In this document: in pieces, positions 12,701 through 27,700 of the stretch
Position numbering within the stretch: position 1 is the first letter of the stretch
Layout: each line of letters begins with the position of its first letter
DNA from: Otis tarda
Taxonomy: Eukaryota; Chordata; Aves; Otidiformes; Otididae
Length of the DNA stretch: 64,000 nucleotides
NCBI GenBank assembly: GCA_026413225.1
Contig: CM048557.1
Coordinates: 59,386,987 to 59,450,986, forward strand
Direction: 5' to 3'
Made by a program: the position numbers and the translations under genes
The notes under the pieces: model-generated
Told to the model about the DNA's origin: nothing
Seen by the model: the letters and a program-made list of their open reading frames with translations, nothing else
Databases searched by the model: none

Positions 12701-15700
12701 TAGGAAAAACCTTCTCAGTGACTATATAGTGCCTGTATAAATAAAGGCAGTGGATTTAATTCATGCTGCCAGAGCTGGGACAAAGCCTGGAGCAGGTGCA
12801 CACCCAGAGCTTGCTGAAGTTGGATAGATGCCTGCTGAAATGTTTATCAAACATGAGAATAAAAGGAAAAGGGTTGTATTTAACCTTTTTTGATGATGCA
12901 TTTTAAAAGTAACTTACATTTCAAAATTGGGCAGCAGCTACAACCAGGGTTTAAGAAACTGTCTTGGTGCTTGGAAGCCGCAGTGGGAAACACCCGGGCT
13001 GCAATACACCCTGCAGCAAGAAGGGATAAAATGGCTGGGTGCCGCTCGCTTACTGCGGTGTTTGTTGGCTGTTGCAGCGGGGTTCTCCTTGTGTGCTAGG
13101 GTTGCCTTCGCACTCATACTGCTACTTGGTTCTTGCTCTTTCATCAGTAGAAATAATTTGGCTTGATACCTGTATTTCACTGCTGCTCAAGTGATTCCGA
13201 GCCTCCGGAGTAAGAAAGAATGAATCTAGTTAGTCTTAGCTCAGTTTTACCCCCGTAAAACTATGTCATGCAGTTGAGGCACTGAAGCTGTCTTCAGACT
13301 AAGGAAGACACTGCACTAATGTGCTAATTTTATACTCTCACTTGGCAGGTTGCCTTTGTAATCAAAGGACTGGAAATTTTTCAGTTTGAACAAAATGTTC
13401 TAAGTATCTGTTCTCTAGGTGGAAATGGATTTGATATGGGATACTGCCTTCAAAAGAAATCCATCTTTCCGTATCTTTCTGGGCATAATCATTCTAACGA
13501 AAATTCTCTTTCCTAAGTGAAGGTGTAGTCAAGACCTGGATAAGGCTCGCGTGTGAAGTTTGCTTGGCAGTGGTGTATCTCGTCGGTCTGTGTGCATCTG
13601 ATGGAAATGGAGAGGGGGCATGTGTTCAGAAAGTACCTGGAAGTTTTGTAATAAATTTCAACAGAATCATTCTATTATGCGTAATTTTCTCCCTGTTTGG
13701 TTGATAACTGTTGTACAGGCTTGGTATAGAGCATGGCCAGAATACAAAAGCTTGTTTTAAGCAAGTTTGGAAGAGAATGTCCTGGTGAGTTGTACAGTAT
13801 CTGATACGTGTGGACTGTCCAACACAGAGTAAGTGTCTGCTTCTCATCAATAGTGTTAGTAATTAGAAACATCCTTTGGGTTTTTGTTTTAGGGAATCAG
13901 TAAGCACTGACTAGAGAACGTATGTATCAGGACTCTACTTTTTTCCAGAAAAAACGTCCACGGGAGCGGAACAATCACAGAGCAATCGTATATTTTCAAA
14001 GTGGTTTGAGATTAAATGTTAGCTCAAAGGCCATGTTATGTTACTAGAAAGCTTAAAACAAATGGCAGAATTGCTTCCAGGCTCTATGAAACTCATGTCT
14101 TTCTGTTGCCTTTGATTTTTTTTTTTTAAGTAGCTTCCAGTGTTCTTGAATACACATAGAATTTTAAATACACTACTTTTTAATGAGCCTAAAATCTCAA
14201 CTTCTATAATACCGTAATGAGAGCTGGCTGCTAAACTTTGTTGCTTTGAGTTTAAGATGAAACAAAACTGTGTGTGTCATATGTTAAAAGGACAAGTGAA
14301 CTTGACAACAATAATGTGTTTTATCTTCTGCGTTTTGGCAAGACTGTGTAGTCTGGAAGGGCAACTCTAAGGAGAGAAAAAATCAGTGAAGATGCAAGAG
14401 TGACGTGAGAAGAACTTGTGAGGTCAGCAGGGCTGGAAGCTAAGTGTCTTTAGATGGGAGTGAGGAATAGGAAGAGAACCAACTGAGAAGGGCTGAAAGG
14501 TGGCAGTGGGGGAAATCTTAATTAAAAAAAAAAGTCTTATACTTTTAGTATCCTCTTCTAAAGGTGTTTGACTATTCTGTCTGTCTTTTATCATTCAATA
14601 GACTAAACATATAGCTGCCAGTTCAGGTGAGTGCAAATCCACCCTTCCTGTGCTTTGGAGAGTATGATCTTGAACTGAATTCCTGAGATCAGGAGACCCC
14701 CTGGCTGGTGGAGGGGGTGGTGGAAGGGAAGCTACATTCATGACAGTGGCCTGATACATCCACATGGAGCTGAGCTGTTCTTGTCTGTGTTAGGGACTTG
14801 TGTACGTGGCTGGTTACTGCTCTGGTGGCAGCCTGTGTAAATATGCAGCTTGCATGGCAATTGGAGAGCCAGAGGAGGCCTCTCATGGGGCTTTCTCTGT
14901 TCATGTGCCCTCTGCTAGCCTGCAGCTGCTCAGACCATTCAGCTGAAACTCTTCTTTCCAGTGACTTTTGTTCTACCATACCCAAAAGCAGTTTTCTTAG
15001 AAGTTGAGGACTTACATAGTGGGATGTAAGTTGTTTGGCACCTGCTGTTATTGCTCTGTCAATTGTGATTACCTGTGACCATCAGCAAAGTGTGCTATCC
15101 CCATAGCATACTGTTTACTTGGTCCTGCTACGCTGGGCTTGGTAAAGCTTGGTCACCACAGAGCTAACAACTTGCTCGCCATAACCTGCGATGAAGTTGT
15201 GGAGAGGATTGCAAGTGAGTGTTTCAGCCATCCTGTCAATATATTTTACTCTGCTGTTGGTTGTCCTGCCTGTCCTTTGAAGCCAGGCAGCATCCCTTCG
15301 TACTGCTGTTGGGGCACGGAGACCTTGTGTGTGATTACCTTCTCCTGGACTGTAGCAGGCTGCTGGGAGTGTGAGCAAGCCAAAAGAACTGCTGGCTCTG
15401 GGAGTGTGCTGAGCCAGATGCAGGAAGAGCCAAACGTTGTAAGTCACCATGCGGGCTGGCTCTTGACACAATATTCAGCTGAGTAAGGTTGCAAGACATG
15501 AGCTTTGCAGGGTTTAGATTCTGAAGTCACCTCTGAGTGCATCTTCTGTCTTGTTACTTCTGTTCAGGCTTGAGTTTTACAGTACAGTCTTGTTTTTCCA
15601 TCTCTGTTTTACGCATATCATAGAAGTTCTTGGCTAAATATTTGGGTTAAGGGACCGTTATGTCTTTCTCTTTATACCTCTAACCTCCCTTCCTTCCAGA

Positions 15701-18700
15701 CTCTTTGTTTGGTCCCTGAGCTGCACAAAGCACCGTGAGGTGGGAGTACTGTTCCTATCAGCATTCCTAGACCTCTTTGAGGGCGGGACAGGCCTTGTCT
15801 AACTCAGATCTCCCAGTTCATGCCAATTCCTTTTCCTTGTGCTGTGCAACAATTCCACCTCCCCCCACTGAAAACCAAGCAATATAGCAATCACCCATGC
15901 GCTGTTCCTGTGCTGTGTGTCCAGAGCAGGATCTTCCTCTGCTGCTGGGGTGTCCTTGCTGTAGCTGGTGGTTACTCTGGTGCTGAATTTGGCCAGGTAT
16001 GCCCAGGACCCTGTTCAGTAAGAGCAGATACTTTGTGCTGGTGCTGTTGTTAGACAGGTGTGAGACCCCTGTTGTACTTGGATCACAGTACAGTTACACC
16101 CTGTTTTTTCCACAGATGTGTCAGTGTCATGCAACTGTAGGGTGACAAAGATCTTCTTGTCAAAGCAGATGTTTAAGTGGCTGTTTAACTTGCATTGTAG
16201 TGGGCTATCTCCACACAGCTACAACTGAGCGGAGTAGGAATGCGGGCTAACACTGGGGTGGTGGGAATACTGCCCCAGATAGCCATACATAAACAGTCTC
16301 TGGTTGTGGCCAAACACAACTAGAGCGTTAGTGAAGCAAGCGAAGGAATGAAGTAATGATCATGGACAGATCCTGGAATGAATTGGATGGGGGAAGCTGT
16401 CAACACACCAAAAATGGCCCTTCTGTGTAGATGTCTGACTAATTGGCAGCAATGGGGGAAAAGGCACGTAGGACGCTGGGATTTGACACTAGCCTCTTGA
16501 AGGGCTCTCTGGGGCGTATCTGACTGCTGGAGGTGGCTTGTCAAGCTGGCTGATAGGTTCCTTCCAGGGTTTAGATATGAGAAGATGAACAAGAGAAGAT
16601 GGGCAGTGGCAGGGAAGGAAAACTAACTTGTTCCTCTCCTTCAGTCATTTGGAGTGTAAGAGTACAGGCTTGTGTTGGGATTGGGAAGAAGTGTTATTGC
16701 CTGCAGCATTCATGGCTCTTGCTGCTTATTTCCCTCCTCATAGGGGAGCTTGGGACATGCATGTGCCACAGGGAAAGTAGCCACTGTTCCTGTTCAGGGC
16801 AGGTCTTGCAGTGCACAGTTAATCCAGGTACTAAGACGAGTAATTAGCAACTCTGCTCTGCATGTGTGTTCTTCATAGCTGAGCCTTCATCAGGTTCTTA
16901 AGTTTCTTATTCTGTTAGCCCCCAGCTGGGTCACCTCTGTGCACAATGGAGGCTGGATTTGAATGAGAAACCAGCTGGGAGGTAAGACAGCTTGTTATGC
17001 AGATAATGTGGTAATATTTCTTCCCCTTCCTCCCGCTTTTGGCCTGCTGGCTTTAAACCTTGTTCTGAAAAAGCATCCTTCAGTTGATTTTTTTCAAATG
17101 GGGAAACAGGCAAGGCTTCTTCTAATAAGGGGAGGTAAGCTTAGTTTGGGTTACTTTGCCCTGCAGCAAAGAACACTGACATCTGAAGGTAAAAGATGGT
17201 GGTGGGGAGAAGGCTCTAAAAAGAGCTTGGTTTCATTAAGCAAAGTCACCTAAAATCTTGACACGTGAAAATAATTTCCACTTGGCATAAACTGTGACAG
17301 GTGTTTCACCGTAGGAAGCTCATTGCTTGACTTCCAGTATGACCTTGAGCAGAAAGCTGAACCTTTTAACTTTCTGTTTTACGTTAAAGCTACCTGTGGT
17401 GTTCAGTATGGGGATGAGAGTGGAGTGGACAAGCATTTGTGTATCTAGAGACATTAGGGAAGAAACCATCAGCCTGAGCCGAGCTAGCTGGTGCTTTATG
17501 AGGCAGGGCTGGAATGCCCCCTGCCTGATTTGGTGACAAGTGAGATGGGGAGAGGAGGTGTCAGTGTTCGTGGTCTGTCTTATTAACAGAATTGATGCAT
17601 CTGAGGTCTGCTATGACCACAGCAGATTAATTCATGTTCTGAAGGTAAAACAGGAAGAAATTTTCCTTTGTCTTCCAAAAGTCAAAAGTGTTTCTGGCTG
17701 CAGAATAACTAAGGTGCATTGACTATTCCACTGTGAATTCCTTGTGGAGACAGCGTGCTTTCTCTAGCTTTACTGCAGAGTAAAGCAGGTGCAGCCAGTG
17801 CTCAGTTTGCCTGGCCATCGCAGGGAGGAGTCTGCATTTGTGCACTGTGGGGGGAGGGAGAGATGTCTCTAGCAGGGAAGGCAGAAGCTAAATTTACACA
17901 TTTCCCTTTCAGGCTGCTTGGAAGGAAGAGAAATATATAGCAAATAAATGTGTGTTGGGGTTAGACTCTGCTGTGCCAGACCTCTGCTGTGCCTTATGAG
18001 CATTTTGATGTGTCTCAAAGTTTAGTTCCTTCTTTCTGCCTATAATGAAGTGATGAGGGACCAGAAGGTTTCCTGGACTGCCCAGTGCTGCTCATGTAAG
18101 AGCATTTATCTGGGTTACCTTAACTTCTAGTTCGTGATGCTGCCTCTCTTGCTTGTGCAAGAAAAGCTGCTCCCGGGGAGCACTGGAGTTGGGGAGTCCT
18201 CTGCTCTGACTGCTTTGGCGATGCCCCTGTTTCTGGAAGGTCACTTCTGTGTGTGAAGCCTGGCACAGTGGAGCAGCCACAGCCCTGGAGCAGGGGGATT
18301 TCACTGGCTCAGGAGAAACCCTCTTCCTCCTTAAACAAAAGGTTTGGAAGGTGTCCCTTTGCAGTTTCTCTTCAATGCTTTTTTTTCTGTGACTGTTTCA
18401 CCAGAGGGTTTCTAATAATCTGGAGGCTTGTCCCTGGAAAATCTGGGTGGGGAATACAAGATACCAGAGAAGGTAGGGAAACACTTGAGGCAATGTGTTC
18501 CAGCATGCTGGATTCAAGCAAGTGCCTGAAGCCTAAAATTTCCCACACTCAAAGGCCTCATCTACTGTGAAAGCTGGAGAAGTGAATGCCAAGTGATACT
18601 AATAGAAGCATGTTCATTTCTCCTGGACACCTCTCTAGCTGCCTGCCTAAACAAACACCCTCTGCATCAGCCACACTGTTGTTTCATGCCTCTGAGCTAA

Positions 18701-21700
18701 GCTAATTTTCCCCACAATGGTGTAAACCAGCAAATTAATTCCAAATCTCTGTTAAATGATGACTCCAGCACTATCCCCTGCTAAGCGATGAGAGGACAGC
18801 TGGTCTATGGAGACACTACAGCATTCATCACTCAGCTGTGTGCAAGGTAGCCAGAGGGTGCTGAGTGCCTGCCACGTCCATCGCAAGTCCGTGGTAGTAG
18901 AGCTCAGGTTTGTTCCAGCCCGCTCTGTGCAAGGTGCGTCTGTACAGCATACGAGTGCTGGTTGTTTGGTAGTCTTAACAGAACTGAAGTTCAGTCAGCT
19001 TTTGGAAGGGAGGGATTAAAAACAGGTCCTAAAATGTGTCTGCTGTGGTCTGTGAAAACCATGGTCTATTGGATGGTGAATTTATCTTTCTAGGCTCAGT
19101 TATAACGGAGCATTAGGGCACTCTGAGGGGAACAAGCTCTTGTTACTCTGATGCGGAGGCATAATTTAAGGAGGCCTCTCTCAGGGTTCAAAGCCTCCTG
19201 CTGACCTGCTTTACTGTGAAGAGATGCTATCATGACATGGACAAGCTGGTCCAAGGCTATGACCAAGTATGCCTTGCTGTAGTTTAATCTGTCATAACAC
19301 ACATGTCAGTACGCAGGTGAGTGGAGAAAAGGGTAAGAGGTCAGAGTAGCTAGAAGAGCTTCTCCTGGATCCAGCAGCCAAATAGCCGTTGTCCTAATGA
19401 GCGTGTTGTGTGAATTGCAGAGAGAAGAATGAAACTCTGCTTTAGTAACCTACTTGCTAGTGTGCACCCAAGTCTCTTGAAAATGTATTTCTTTAAGGTG
19501 TATTACCAGCTATGCAGAGCATTTCGTGTCTCAGACAAATTGGTCTGTAGCTGTACCTTGGTTATCATAAGACTTTTTGCGGGCTATGCCTGTCATGCTA
19601 ACATAAATCATTCCTCCATCTAGTGACAAAAATCCCCACTACTTATTCCAGGAAACTTGCTTTTGAATTGTCAGAATGTGAACAGTCTGGTGGGCTAAGC
19701 AGTAAGTCTGAAGTGTGTGGTGTTGACTGGGTCCCTGCTTGGTGCACTATGTGCAAGGGAGCCCGGATGGAGCCCCCGGGTTCAGGAGCGGTTGCTGGAA
19801 GCCTGGCTGCCTGCTGCTTGTTTCTTCTCAGCTCTGTGGAGTTTTACGCTTTTAAGCGAATGATCTTTCTCAGTAATTGGTCCAGGAACTTGGAAGAAAG
19901 AGGTGTGCAGCACCATGTTCCGCTGTGGAGCGGCTTGTAGGGGGAGCAGAGGGCGATGTTGCTGGTATTTTGAGAGCAGTCCTTGAGGCCAGTCATTCTT
20001 AAGTACACAGTGGCTGGCTCTGGTTTGAGGGCTTGCAGCATGGTTCTGTTGCTAGCAAAGCTCTTTCTTCATGGCTTTATCAATTACAGCTTTAAAAATA
20101 AACTTGGAATTGTTGGCTGTGCGGGCTTGCCATGGCGAGATGTGCTGTTGGTTCATCTTTGAGACAGAGGTGTGGATCAGCTGCTGGCAGGCAGAAGTCT
20201 CTATTGTAGGTGCTGGGTGGCCAGCAAACCCCCACCCTTCTACCAACAACTTGCTGGGAGCCGGTTTGCTATAGCTGTACAAAGCACTGCTCGGCCAATA
20301 TACCAGGATACATACTGGGGATGATTTTGTACTGAACTGCTGTGGAGTGAATCCATGAACTTCAGAGCATAAATACCACGAAACAGAACCCAGCCAGGTC
20401 AGCGGAACAAGCCCCTTTGGGACGGAGGACTGTAGGCTGGGCCTTGTATTGCCGTTTCTCCTCTCCTTCCAAATTTATGATGTGAAAGAATCGTGGGGCT
20501 TTTTTCCCCCCTCTCCTATCACTTTTGGTTTTATGTAGCTGGTTTTAATTGATAGTATTGTCTTATCTTGTCACCTGGGATTCTCCAAAATTGTACATTG
20601 TCAAGAAACTTGATTAAAGCTTAGCAATATGTTAAAATCTTAGTACTCTAGGAGCTTTTACGATAAGAACAACAGGCTTTCCAGAACTTAAATGTCTTGT
20701 CCTGGTTTGTTTAGCTTTTTGTTTTAATAGCTGTCTGCAGTTATCTTTTTCAGGCAGTTCACCTGGTGCAGAGGTAGGACTTGCTATTCTGAATTTTTTG
20801 GAATCAGGTCTACCTGCGTACCTCCTAGGGCTCTGTTCTCAGTACCCGCTGTGCAGTGCCCGGCTAGAATAAACTGACGTGGCACACAAGGAAGGATGGA
20901 CCGGGGAAGGAGGAGAGAAAACTTATATCTGAAATTACAAACACATAGCCTCCTTTCTTAAGGCTAGTAGCTTACTTTTTCTTTCTAGTTCACTGATTTG
21001 TTCCTTCATTTTCCTATGCATTAGTCTTTGAAATACTGCTAGAAAACTATAGGCATAGATGCAGTTTCCTCTGTTCTGAAGTCTTAACAGAGATGGATCG
21101 TTAGCTTCTCTGTAACTAACTTCACCTCCTTAACTGTTGCTTTTTGTTCCTGGATTTTCCAGAAGATCTTGCTGACTTGCTTCAAAACAGGAAGTCTGCA
21201 GTGCTGTAGATAACTGGGTGATTCAGTTTGACTTTCTCTATCTAACATTTTACCAGCCAGAGTTAAAATTCCCTTTTATTGGCATCGGTCACCTGAGCTA
21301 GGACTAGACTTTCTCTCAGCACATAATAACCTATCAAGTTTCATTATGGAGAATTGTGTTGGATTTGAGAGAGAATGGGGTTGGTGCTGCCTTGCCCTTC
21401 TGTTGTATTTTGGCAATATTCCCTCCAAAGGTACCATATTTAAAGACACTGCAGAATGTCAGAGCATCCTTGGACTCAGCCTGAAGGTTGCTGTCTGTCT
21501 TAACCTGACTACAAAAAGAAGGCTTAGTTCAGCAGCCTCTGAGGAGGAGCACACCAGATGGACACAGGATTTAGGTTTCCTGGTGAAGTTCTGCTGCTGA
21601 ATTGACTCAATCATACCAGTATAACCACAGAGCAGCCTCCTTCCACTGCAAGAGTGGACATAGTGTGGTGCAACTGCCTTTTCACTGATAATAACTGCTC

Positions 21701-24700
21701 AGTTTAACTTGCTCTCATCTTCCATATCTGTACAGAGATTTGGGTTATGTTATGACTGTTCCTGCTTGGGGTAGCAGCTATAGGTAGGCTAACTGTACTC
21801 TGCAGTGAGATTCCTGGATGCAAGAACTTCAGGAACTCCTTTTGATAGCTCAGCTATATGGATATCCTTCTGCTATGTTCTTTCAGTAATTTGTTTTAAG
21901 TAAAGCTTAAGCTGTGTAGCAGAACTCTGGCTACAGATCTGCAGAGAGATAGGGTTCTAACTTTTTGTCTATGCTAAAAAGCTTTTCCTGTCTGTGCTGA
22001 GCTAGAACTGAATTTCATCTGCTGTAGTTAAGGCTGTATAACCCCTACGTCAGTTGTGAATAGCTTGCTTTCCCCTTCCATTCTTCCCCTTCCTAATGGG
22101 ATGTCTTATTTAAAAGGGGTTTTGTGAAACCTTAAATGTTGTTTGGGAAGCTGCAGACTTTCCTAGGTAGGCAAGGCATCTCATCTCCTACAAGACACCA
22201 CTCTGAGACTGGGAGACCAAGGACGCCTTCCTGTTGTCCTGCTGGAGTGAATGGTTTCTGCTCTTGCTTTGCCCCCTCAGGCCAGGAACAATTTTATGGA
22301 GATCTCAGATATCTAGGTCCCTGGAAAGGCCTGTGTCTCAAGCAAAAGGGACACAGCTACCAGGAGACTTGCCCGGGTAACTGGCCTGACACCTGCGTCT
22401 GCTCCCATTAGCACTGGAACCGGATGTGCAAGTGTTGTTGGTGGCTACACTGGAAAAGTTACAAAATAGAGAGCGTGACTGCAAAGCACAGTAGCTCTCC
22501 TGCAGAACTCCGCTTTTCTTTTTTCTTCCTCAGAAGGACATTTTTATAGTTCAATCTGCTGTGGAAGTTGTTCTTCAGCAGGCTTGGTGATCTGCCTGTG
22601 TTGGTAAGGTGTTAATACTGGGAGATTCAGTCTTTGGATGTGACGGATGGAAGCCTCCTGTGGCCAGTGTTACCTTCAGGAGGTAACTTGAATTGACTTT
22701 CTGTGGTCTTCTCACTTTGAAGTGTGCTGTGGTAGAAATTCTCTCAAGGTCTGTCTTTGCCTGGCTTGCATGTATGCAGCAATTCTTTCTGCCATAGAAC
22801 CCAAAACGCTGTCCTGATAATGGCCTTTAGACTTTCTAGCCCTCTGCATGTATGTCTGCAAAGTGCTCAGTATCGCCGCAAGCTGAAGGCAGGAGGAAAT
22901 CAAGGCAGTGGGATAAAATGACTTGCTTGTGCTCCAGGGAACAAAACGTGGTTTCCCACACAGCATTCCTGCTCCACGTTCAGTCACTTTCTGTGGTAGT
23001 CAGAAATAAATCCATTTTCATACAGCTTTTTCTTCAGAACTGCAGTGCATAAGCATTCTAGCAGACGATCTAAGCTTTTGTTGTAACAGTGCTTGAGAGC
23101 AGAAAACATGAGGGTTCCAACTGCAAAGCAGCTTAGCAGGGTAAGGTCTTCATGAATCAGTAATGAAATGCAGGGAGTCCCATTCCAAGGATCAGATCTT
23201 TTAGGTCTGTGAGAAGAAAATAATTCCCTTGGGTTCTTTGTTTGTTTTAATAAATGAATAAAATGGTTTTATGGGTATCTTGTGAACTCTGGGCTCAAAG
23301 TCAGAAGGTCAGACTAATGCAGATCCTCATAACCAGAAGTAAATGGTACCTGGGACTGGTTCGTGGATGATAGCCTTGTGCTTCATGAAGACCAGATAGT
23401 TCTCTAGGGCAAGATTCAGTACATGAAACAACACTTAATCTTATGGAAAGGTCATGGATGTGATGTACTAGATGTGAGGACTCAACAGAGAAAAAGAGTA
23501 AGTCATTAGCTCTCAGAATCCACTCTCCCCTCCCTAAGCCCAGCACGGAAAAATCACAAGGGATATTCTTGAGATATCTTTAGGATTAAAAGTGAAAAGC
23601 TTTAAATGGAGATGATTGCTGTACTTAAGGTATTCAGAATGTTTTCTGTCACTAATGAATTCAAATGTGTTTGCTTCATTTAAAAAAAGAAAATTGGTAT
23701 ATGTGAATTTAATTACTGATAACGTGGGGTCAGATTTACTTTTTGTCCTTGCTGTTCCCATGTCACAATGAAGGACACTTTTATGTAGACTGGGATGTTG
23801 CACTTTTTTCTTTACGTTTGCGTTAAGACACTAGGTCTTTATTTACATACTGTTTCAGAGCCCCCAGGATATATAACCCTCTGTTTGAGTTAACAATATT
23901 GATACTTTCTGTTTCTGACACTTTTCCTCCCTCCTTTGTCTCATTTTAGAGATACACCAACTGGCAACAAATACACTTATTACCGTGGTGTGCTGTGACG
24001 TTCTAGTCTCATCTCTGAATGGTGATAAATGTACCTTGTATTAGAGCTTTGTTTGAAAGCATACCCAATGGAAATTTATGGGCTAACTCAATTAGACGTG
24101 ACGTGTTTCTCCTTCCTAGATGAGCAAATGAAGTTCCAAGTTCCTACAGCTGACTCCTTAGAAAACTTCTGGGAAAGGGCAAGTAGAAAGAAAAGAGAGC
24201 TAGTTTTCACTCCCCATGTTTCAAAACTTTACAATGTTACACCTCTGGGTGTTCATCACGAGATGAATCAGACTGATTAGGATCCTGATTAGGATACAAT
24301 GAGAAAGGACAGTGTCTAACCTGTGAGAACATTGGGCATGGCATGGACCTTTCCCTCTGTCCTCTGCGTGTGTGCTTTGTTCTATCAGGATTTAGGTGGC
24401 TGGGGAAGTTCCCTTTCTAATTCATAACTGTTACTTTTAGTGGCAGTGCTGAGAATGATACTATTGTAGATGGCCTTGAAATCACCCCAACAAAGAAATG
24501 GGAGGAACAAGGGAAACTCACCATGTTTTTTGAAGAATGGGAGAAGTGGTAGGGTTGTGTGGTTTCAAGTGAGTTTTCTATAGAAGAGCCAGGGAAGAGG
24601 TTGTTAGTATAGCTAAATGGCAAACCTAGGGATGATGATTGCTGCTTCTGAAAAAAAAAAAGTTTGATATTTTCGCCCCCACCTTGTGGCAAGTTTTCTA

Positions 24701-27700
24701 GTGGCCGAAATTGATGGTTCTGCAGAAACAGGAGAGGACGGGCTTCTGAAAGCAGAAAAATCCGCTTTCCTAGCGGGGTTGGTAGCATGTCCTTGGCCTA
24801 TACATTTGATGTGGACATGACTAATCCTAAACGTGATGAGGGAGCAACAACTGACCACCACTAGCGAGTGTCCATACAGCTTGTGGGGGGCATCTACTCT
24901 GCAGTATTCTTCTATCAGGAGGTGGCTGTAAGAGACAAAGGCTCACATTTTGTTTCTGCATATCATAGCCTGGTGTGTTCCCTGTCCCTTTTGTCTCTTC
25001 CCCTGCTCCTACAGGGGAAATTCTCTCATGCAGGTGGTGCAGTAGAGCAAAGGCATGATGCCCTTGCCTTCCATGAAGCATTACTCCAGGGCACTAGCTG
25101 AGCCTGCTGGCATGTGACCTTCAGTTTTAGGAATCGAGAAGCAGCCTGGAAGCTTGTTGTGAAAGCTCTAGCTTTTCAGTAGCATCACCCTGACAAAGTG
25201 GGCCTTGGAAGAAACAGGTGTAGTTATTCTGTTCCTGTAGACCACTGGGAGGAATCTTCAGAACGGCTTTGGTCTCAGTTAGGATGCGGGGGAGGGAGGT
25301 TGCATCACCAAGCAATGTTAGAAGGAAACAAGTTTTCCAGCCTTACTGACTCTGCACAAAAAGAACTATGCAAGGGCAGTAGGCCAGAGATGTGGAAACT
25401 GTGGTGCTCTGGTGTCATCTTTCCTAGAAATTGCTGCAGAGTGCTCTACTGGAGATGGCACAAAACTAGGTTTGAACAAGCTGCGTAGAGGGAGTGCTGT
25501 TTTCTTGGTGTGTTGGTGTAGTCAAGGGTGCAAGGATTCTCAAAGGGATAGAACCCAGGCATCTTATTAGGCCTTGTTTAATTATTAATTTAAACCCTGC
25601 TCTCTCAGCATCTGTGCTAGTCTCATGTGACTCTTCTACATACTGACTGGGCAGTTGGTTGAGGAGGTGCTGAGGATGTGGGGGGACGTGCCAGGGCTCT
25701 AGGACTTGTCATTGAGCTACTGTTGGACTGATAATGTCTTTTGGTGAACCAGTCCATACTTGTGGCTGAACTGTTGTGTTCTGTGAGAGGGGGAAAATGG
25801 TGGCTTTTGGAGGGCGACTCTGTGTGCAAGTTTAGACAGCTCAGCAGCAAAAGGCACCTAAACTCTCCTGCGTATAAGCTCATGCCTTTTGCTTCAGGAC
25901 AGCACCAGATGCAATGGGATCACCTTGTTCTGCAAGCCTAGAACAGCTGGCAGTGTTCTGGAACACTGCTATGAGAAAGTGGTCTTTTAAGGAGTTTGGT
26001 AAGCAAGTTCTGTCTTTATTTCTCTATGGGGGCATGGAAACAACTAAGGCCATGCAGGCAGCAGCCTGGCAGTCTGAAGTACTGTGCAAAAGGTGGCTAT
26101 GGGTCTAAGACTGCTGCTGTTAGGACTGTGTTGCTGGAGGCCATGTGAGTTGATCTAGCATGTAGCTTACCATCCTGGACACAATACTGGTACCTGTGAT
26201 AATCATGACCTTGAGGAAATGAACATACCAAATTTATTGGGGCTTGTCAGGGATGTTTCTGTCTCCTTGCCTTATGCTGAGGTCTTGCAAGCATCGCTAC
26301 TGTTCAGGCCTCAGCTAATGTTTGTAGCTTATGCTGGATATACCAGAAGAAAATACCTGGGTGCGAAGATCTAGCATCCAGCTACTGAGAAAGCCTGGGC
26401 CATGTTCCTGCTGAATGACATTTTTTGAAGATGGGGTTTGTCTGGGGCTTCAGGGAGTCTCATTTCCGTGCTACTGCTGCGTCTTGTGCAGTGACACATG
26501 TTGTGACTGCTCCTGCAGGAAACTCCCATAGCTGTTTGCAGGATAGTGGAGAGCTGACTCTGGAGGTGTGGGAGGGTGAGCATGTCCCCGTGCTGCAGCT
26601 GGATGCCCTCACACAGGAATCTGCAAGTGGAGACATAGGAAGTGCTGACAGGAGTGAACTTGGAATCTTGCTGGCATTTGGGCCCAGTACAGACGCCCAG
26701 CGCCTGCTGTGGGCATCACTCTTAGGAACAAATAGAATAGGATGTTCTTGTTGCTCTGCACAGTAAATGCTTGCTGCAGAAATCTGCCTTAGGAAAGGAG
26801 CTTCAGTTGTCTTGTTTGGTGAAGCTAGTTAACTCCTGAGTTTGTGTTGATTTTATTTTTTTAACTGGAGTTTGATATCTCTTACAAACTATGCACCCAT
26901 CCTCCTTTGCTGTTGTACATTCAGGCTAGGTATTAATGAACAGAATTATACCAAGAATCACTGCCAGCATCCTGAATATCTGACTGCAAATAGTTTTATC
27001 ATTAGAAAGCTGGACCAATCGCAGTGTGCCTTAAATGGAGCTGAGGCTCGCAGCAGTGTCCTGGGCTAATGAGTATTGGTTTAATGTGTGCAAAGCTTTT
27101 GCCGAGCGGCTGTGTGCGTGCAAGGAGGGGGAGGTGAGGCTGAGAGGTTTTCTGGGGGAGGAGGAGCAGAAGAGAACTCCGTGGAATCAGCTTACCCTGA
27201 ATTATTTTGACACTCATTTTTTCCCTTCAACACAGATATTACTGGACTCGTAGCAATTTGGTTTTGAGTGGTGGCACAGAGCAGAATACTCAAGACTTTG
27301 AAACGCGCAGGGTGAAATCGGTGTTGTGGCAGCACCCGCGGCTCACAGTCGCAGATCAGAGCTCAGCTGCACTAAGAATGCTGGTTGTTAGTCTCTGTTT
27401 CATGGTCCCTATATTGTAGTCTGTCCTTTAAGGTAGAGAACTTTTATTGAGATAGCAGCCTATGAAAATACAAATGTCAGGAGAAATGGTTGTCTTCCAG
27501 TAGATCTAATAACTTGTGCTGGGAAAGTTACTGAGAAAGTGCAGACCAGGATAGAAATGAAGAGGAAGATGCGAGTGTCTCAAAACACTTGGCAGAGCCC
27601 CTCACTATGGGTAAACAGTGCAGATTCCCTGGCCTCCCTTGCCTTGTAGTTTTCTTTGACAGTCTGCTTTCCTCTCTGGTGCCAGTGTGTCTCAGCTTTT

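Noticed and set aside
13660-13680. ATTCTATTATG resembling the terminal 8-mer of bird CR1 elements
   Set aside because: Only a single imperfect copy, with no CR1 body attached upstream. Chance similarity.
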